This document shows, one piece after another, positions 61,893 to 64,000 of a DNA stretch of 64,000 nt. Source of the stretch: Micromonospora chokoriensis. GTDB lineage: Bacteria > Actinomycetota > Actinomycetes > Mycobacteriales > Micromonosporaceae. Location of the stretch: positions 406,981 to 470,980 of the forward strand of contig NZ_JOAN01000002.1 of assembly GCF_000718555.1 (NCBI RefSeq), in the 5' to 3' direction. The translations under genes were made by a program, and so were the position numbers. The notes beneath the pieces were generated by a model. That model searched no databases. It was not told the origin of the DNA and saw only the letters and a program-made list of their open reading frames with translations. The number at the start of each line of letters is the position of its first letter. The stretch's first letter is position 1.

Positions 61893-62540
61893 ATGACCCG
61901 CATGGAAGAGTGGGCAGTCCTGTTCGACCTCGACGGCACCCTGGTCGACACCGCGCCAATCTGGCGGTCCGCTTTCGTAGCCCTAATCAACGCTCGCCAG
62001 CCCGTTCCAGCAGGGGCAACAGACGGACTACTCGGCCTCACCGCGCTGGAGGCCATCACCACGATTCACCGCCGGCTGGGCTGGTTCGGCTTGGACCTTG
62101 CCGCAGATGTGGCGGAGGTCGAGGCGGCAGTTCGGCAGCGCTACCGTGACGGTGCAACGAGCTGGCATGCCGAAGGACTACGCCTAATCGCGGCCCTGCA
62201 AGCTGACGGCGTGCCCGTCGGGCTCGTCACATCGAGTAGCGGATATATCCTCAACGCCCTGATGGCTCATTCCGGTGCGCCCCGGTTCGACGTTGTGGTT
62301 TGCGGCAGCGACGTGAAGCGGACGAAGCCAGCGCCCGATCCGTATCTGTTGGCGGCACAGCGATTGGGTCTTCCGCCAGCGCGCTGCGCCGTCGTAGAAG
62401 ACTCACCCACCGGACTTGCCAGCGCAGTAGCTGCCGGGTGCCCTGTAGTGCTGATCGGTGATCAACGACAACTAGCGGCCGTCCAGGTCACGAGCCTCGG
62501 TCGACTCACCCTGCCCGCTCTGCGTCAAGCGGTGTCATAA
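61893..62540 (+). CDS. HAD-superfamily phosphatase (beta-phosphoglucomutase/phosphoglycolate type)
   Basis: 215 residues. Motif I is FDLDGTLVD near the N-terminus. A helical cap follows (about 20-85). Motif II is VTSSSG, the motif III Lys is in RTKPAPDPYLLAA, and motif IV is VEDSPTGLASA. It dephosphorylates or isomerises a small phosphorylated metabolite; the substrate is not readable. AGGGGGA precedes ATG 61893 closely, and ATG 61902 is an equal alternative. It is divergent from the protease-deformylase gene with only 53 bp between starts, so their promoters overlap. Confidence 0.9.
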   Translation: MTRMEEWAVLFDLDGTLVDTAPIWRSAFVALINARQPVPAGATDGLLGLTALEAITTIHRRLGWFGLDLAADVAEVEAAVRQRYRDGATSWHAEGLRLIAALQADGVPVGLVTSSSGYILNALMAHSGAPRFDVVVCGSDVKRTKPAPDPYLLAAQRLGLPPARCAVVEDSPTGLASAVAAGCPVVLIGDQRQLAAVQVTSLGRLTLPALRQAVS

Positions 62541-62663
62541 GCGGCTCACCAAGCTGGCGTGGTCGGGAAGACCATGGCGGCGTCCACGGGATTACCGGAC
62601 CTCGCGGTCAGCACCGCTGCGGTTGCGCCGGGCAGGTCGCGGACCTCGGTCATGGCGTGGTTG

Positions 62664-63269
62664 TCACAGCGTTGCTGAGTCTGAAGAGCCAGGCACCGTC
62701 TCGTCGTGCGATCGGAGACCGGGGGCGGCATCGTTCGTGGCCGGCGCGACGACGGCGAAGAGCAGCGAGTCCCGCCAGCGGCCGCGGGCCAGCAGGTGGT
62801 CGCGCAGCCGGCCCTCCTGGCGCAGGCCGGCCTTGGTCACGGCACGGGCCGAGCCGGTGTTCTCCGGGTGGCACGTCGCAGAGATGCGGTGCAGACCCAG
62901 TTCGGCGAATCCGAACCGAATCAGCTCCCGCGCCGCCTCGGTGGCGTAGCCCCGGTTCCAGACCGAGGGATGGAAGACGAAGCCAATCTCGCCACGGCGG
63001 TGGGTCGCGTTCTCGATCCAGATCGCAACCGATCCGACGAGTACGCCATCGGCCACTGCCGCGAGGTTGAAGGCTGTGCGGTGCGGGTCCGCGGCCTGCG
63101 CCGCACAGTCACGGACGAACGCTTCGCTGTCGGCACGGGTGTTAGGTCCCCAGTCGGTGAAGCGGGTAACTACCGGGTCGCCGGCGAAGGAATGCACGGC
63201 CTCTTCGTCGGACGGATCGAAGTCGCGTAGGACCAGCCGTTGGGTGCGCAATGGCAGAACAGGACTCAT
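62664..63269 (-). CDS. GNAT N-acetyltransferase (RimJ/RimL-like)
   Basis: 201 residues. It starts with LRTQRLVLRDFDPSD, typical of RimJ/RimL-type GNAT proteins. It continues with IGFVFHPSVWNRGYATEAARELIRFGF, the acetyl-CoA pyrophosphate loop, then HRISATCHPENTGSARAVTKAGL and LRDHLLARGRWRDSLLFAV. The family acetylates N-termini of ribosomal proteins or small amines. ATG 63269 is chosen, with GGTGA 9 bp upstream, because it places the start at the family's usual position. The 123-bp gap to the HAD gene holds nothing I recognise. Confidence 0.9.
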   Translation of the reverse strand: MSPVLPLRTQRLVLRDFDPSDEEAVHSFAGDPVVTRFTDWGPNTRADSEAFVRDCAAQAADPHRTAFNLAAVADGVLVGSVAIWIENATHRRGEIGFVFHPSVWNRGYATEAARELIRFGFAELGLHRISATCHPENTGSARAVTKAGLRQEGRLRDHLLARGRWRDSLLFAVVAPATNDAAPGLRSHDETVPGSSDSATL

Positions 63270-63383
63270 GGGGTTTCGGTCACCAGCCTGCGGAGTTCGG
63301 AAAGGGGGGAGACATCCCTTAGTGCTCGCCTCGGACCGTTGATCGTGCAATCCGTCGACTCTGAGGAGGTGTCGATCCTGCTC

Positions 63384-63638
63384 TCAAGTCAGCTCAGGGG
63401 CGTCGTCGCCGTGCCCGTCGCGCTTACCGCCCTGCGGTGGCATCGGCACCGTGCGAGTCTCCTGCACCCGGATCTCGGCTCGGAACCGGTGCGCTGCGGG
63501 GTGCCACATCTCCTCGAACGGGCCCATGACCTCGCCACCGATGCCACGACGACGCACCCGGGCCGCGAGCCACCAGAGGATTCCCAGGACCGCCGCCACA
63601 CAGCCCGCGAACACCAGAGATATCAGGACGTTGTCCAC
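63384..63638 (-). CDS. Small single-span membrane protein
   Basis: 84 residues. One N-terminal hydrophobic helix (about 5-26, ISLVFAGCVAAVLGILWWLAA) is followed by a positively charged RVRRR stop-transfer and a short hydrophilic tail. Family unknown. GTG 63638 has TAGGCT six bases upstream, a possible -10 for a leaderless message. Codon bias and the membrane pattern support a real gene; its role is not known. Confidence 0.55.
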   Translation of the reverse strand: MDNVLISLVFAGCVAAVLGILWWLAARVRRRGIGGEVMGPFEEMWHPAAHRFRAEIRVQETRTVPMPPQGGKRDGHGDDAPELT

Positions 63639-63906
63639 ACATCGAGCCTATCCGCAGGCGCCAGACCCCAGGGCTGGCCCTGCCTGACCGCGAATTGCCG
63701 CTGGATTCCCCCCGCGCCGCCAACCGACCGCCCGCCCGGGCGCCAGATCGCACGTCCGGACCGCCCGCTCGCTCGCTCGCTCGGTCACCGCAACATCCTG
63801 GTTGTAGTGGTGTCCGCACGTCAGCAAGGCCACGACAACCTGGTTCGTGCGTGACCTTGGCCCCCCGGGTGCCCGGGTCGATCACTGCGGCGAATCAGGG
63901 CAACGC

Positions 63907-63942
63907 AGAATAGGCCACCCCCGGGTGGGGGTGGCCTATTCT
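63907..63942 (-). terminator. rRNA operon terminator
   Basis: A 16-bp perfect stem (AGAATAGGCCACCCCC and its complement) with a 4-nt loop lies just downstream of the 5S rRNA 3' end on the minus strand. It marks the end of an rrn operon entering from the right. Confidence 0.92.
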
Positions 63943-63950
63943 GAAAAGTT

Positions 63951-64000
63951 GTCCGGCGGCGTCCTACTCTCCCACACCCTCACGAGTGCAGTACCATCGG
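63951..64000 (-). rRNA. rrf: 5S rRNA, 3' part (gene continues beyond window)
   Basis: The reverse complement reads as the 3' half of an actinobacterial 5S rRNA, with CCGATGGTACTGCACTCGTG and GTGGGAGAGTAGGACGCCGC. The mature 3' end is placed near 63951 (GCCGGAC). The 5' part and the rest of the rrn operon lie right of the window. Confidence 0.95.

Noticed and set aside
63762..63784. CGCTCGCTCGCTCG short tandem repeat
   Set aside because: Only about four tetramer copies in non-coding sequence; too short to interpret.

Overview
The window reads as high-GC actinomycete chromosome, most likely a filamentous member of the Micromonosporaceae or a relative. The grounds are G/C-biased third codon positions, frequent GTG starts, ATGA/GTGA overlaps, a Type VII-secretion-like cassette, a secreted GH10-CBM13-GH62 xylanase, and an actinobacterial 5S rRNA 3' end at the right edge. 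The family is an inference; no 16S is present.

Region 1 (1-33279) is a hybrid NRPS/PKS biosynthetic gene cluster that runs off the left edge. Its assembly line has three parts. The first is a 3505-residue AMP-ligase-ACP-KS-AT-ACP-luciferase-like monooxygenase-C-A-T-C megasynthase (20680-31197). The second is an NRPS with order C-T-C-A*-T whose A domain is degenerate (4166-8842). The third is a C-A-T NRPS with a glycine-type pocket (823-3957), coupled to a thioesterase with a Cys nucleophile (1-826). Around it lie two different arginine-modifying branches: a VioC-like Arg 3-hydroxylase with a VioD-like capreomycidine synthase, and an MppP-like PLP-dependent Arg oxidase with a second aminotransferase. 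Also present are an MbtH protein, a P450, an SRPBCC protein, a polytopic M28 peptidase, an MFS exporter, an orphan NarL-type regulator, a branched-chain aminotransferase and a 2-oxoglutarate oxygenase. Together they suggest an acylated, polyketide-extended peptide rich in modified arginine. I cannot match it to a known compound.

Region 2 (33316-35719) is a polymorphic-toxin cassette: an EspC-like protein, a WXG-like helical/membrane protein, an EndoU nuclease toxin and a probable immunity protein.

Region 3 (36200-43536) holds polymer-degrading secreted enzymes: a xylanase/arabinofuranosidase fusion and a PETase-type cutinase fused to a near-identical CBM13. A GH43-like protein without a signal peptide follows, then a MarR/FAD-monooxygenase operon with a palindromic operator.

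Region 4 (43664-57757) carries a secreted penicillin-acylase-family protein, a HelR/HelD RNA-polymerase-associated helicase, a secreted S15 peptidase, a thioredoxin-like lipoprotein pair and an M6 metalloprotease. It ends with a DapA-family aldolase/lyase divergent from a PucR-type regulator.

Region 5 (57868-64000) has a nucleotidyltransferase-like protein and a small membrane protein divergent from an XRE regulator over repeated boxes. Next is an unusual trypsin-like protease/peptide-deformylase fusion (59830-61839), then a HAD phosphatase, a GNAT acetyltransferase, a small membrane protein, and the terminator and 3' end of a 5S rRNA gene on the minus strand. The two strongest candidates for an undescribed system are the dual-arginine hybrid cluster and the trypsin-deformylase locus.
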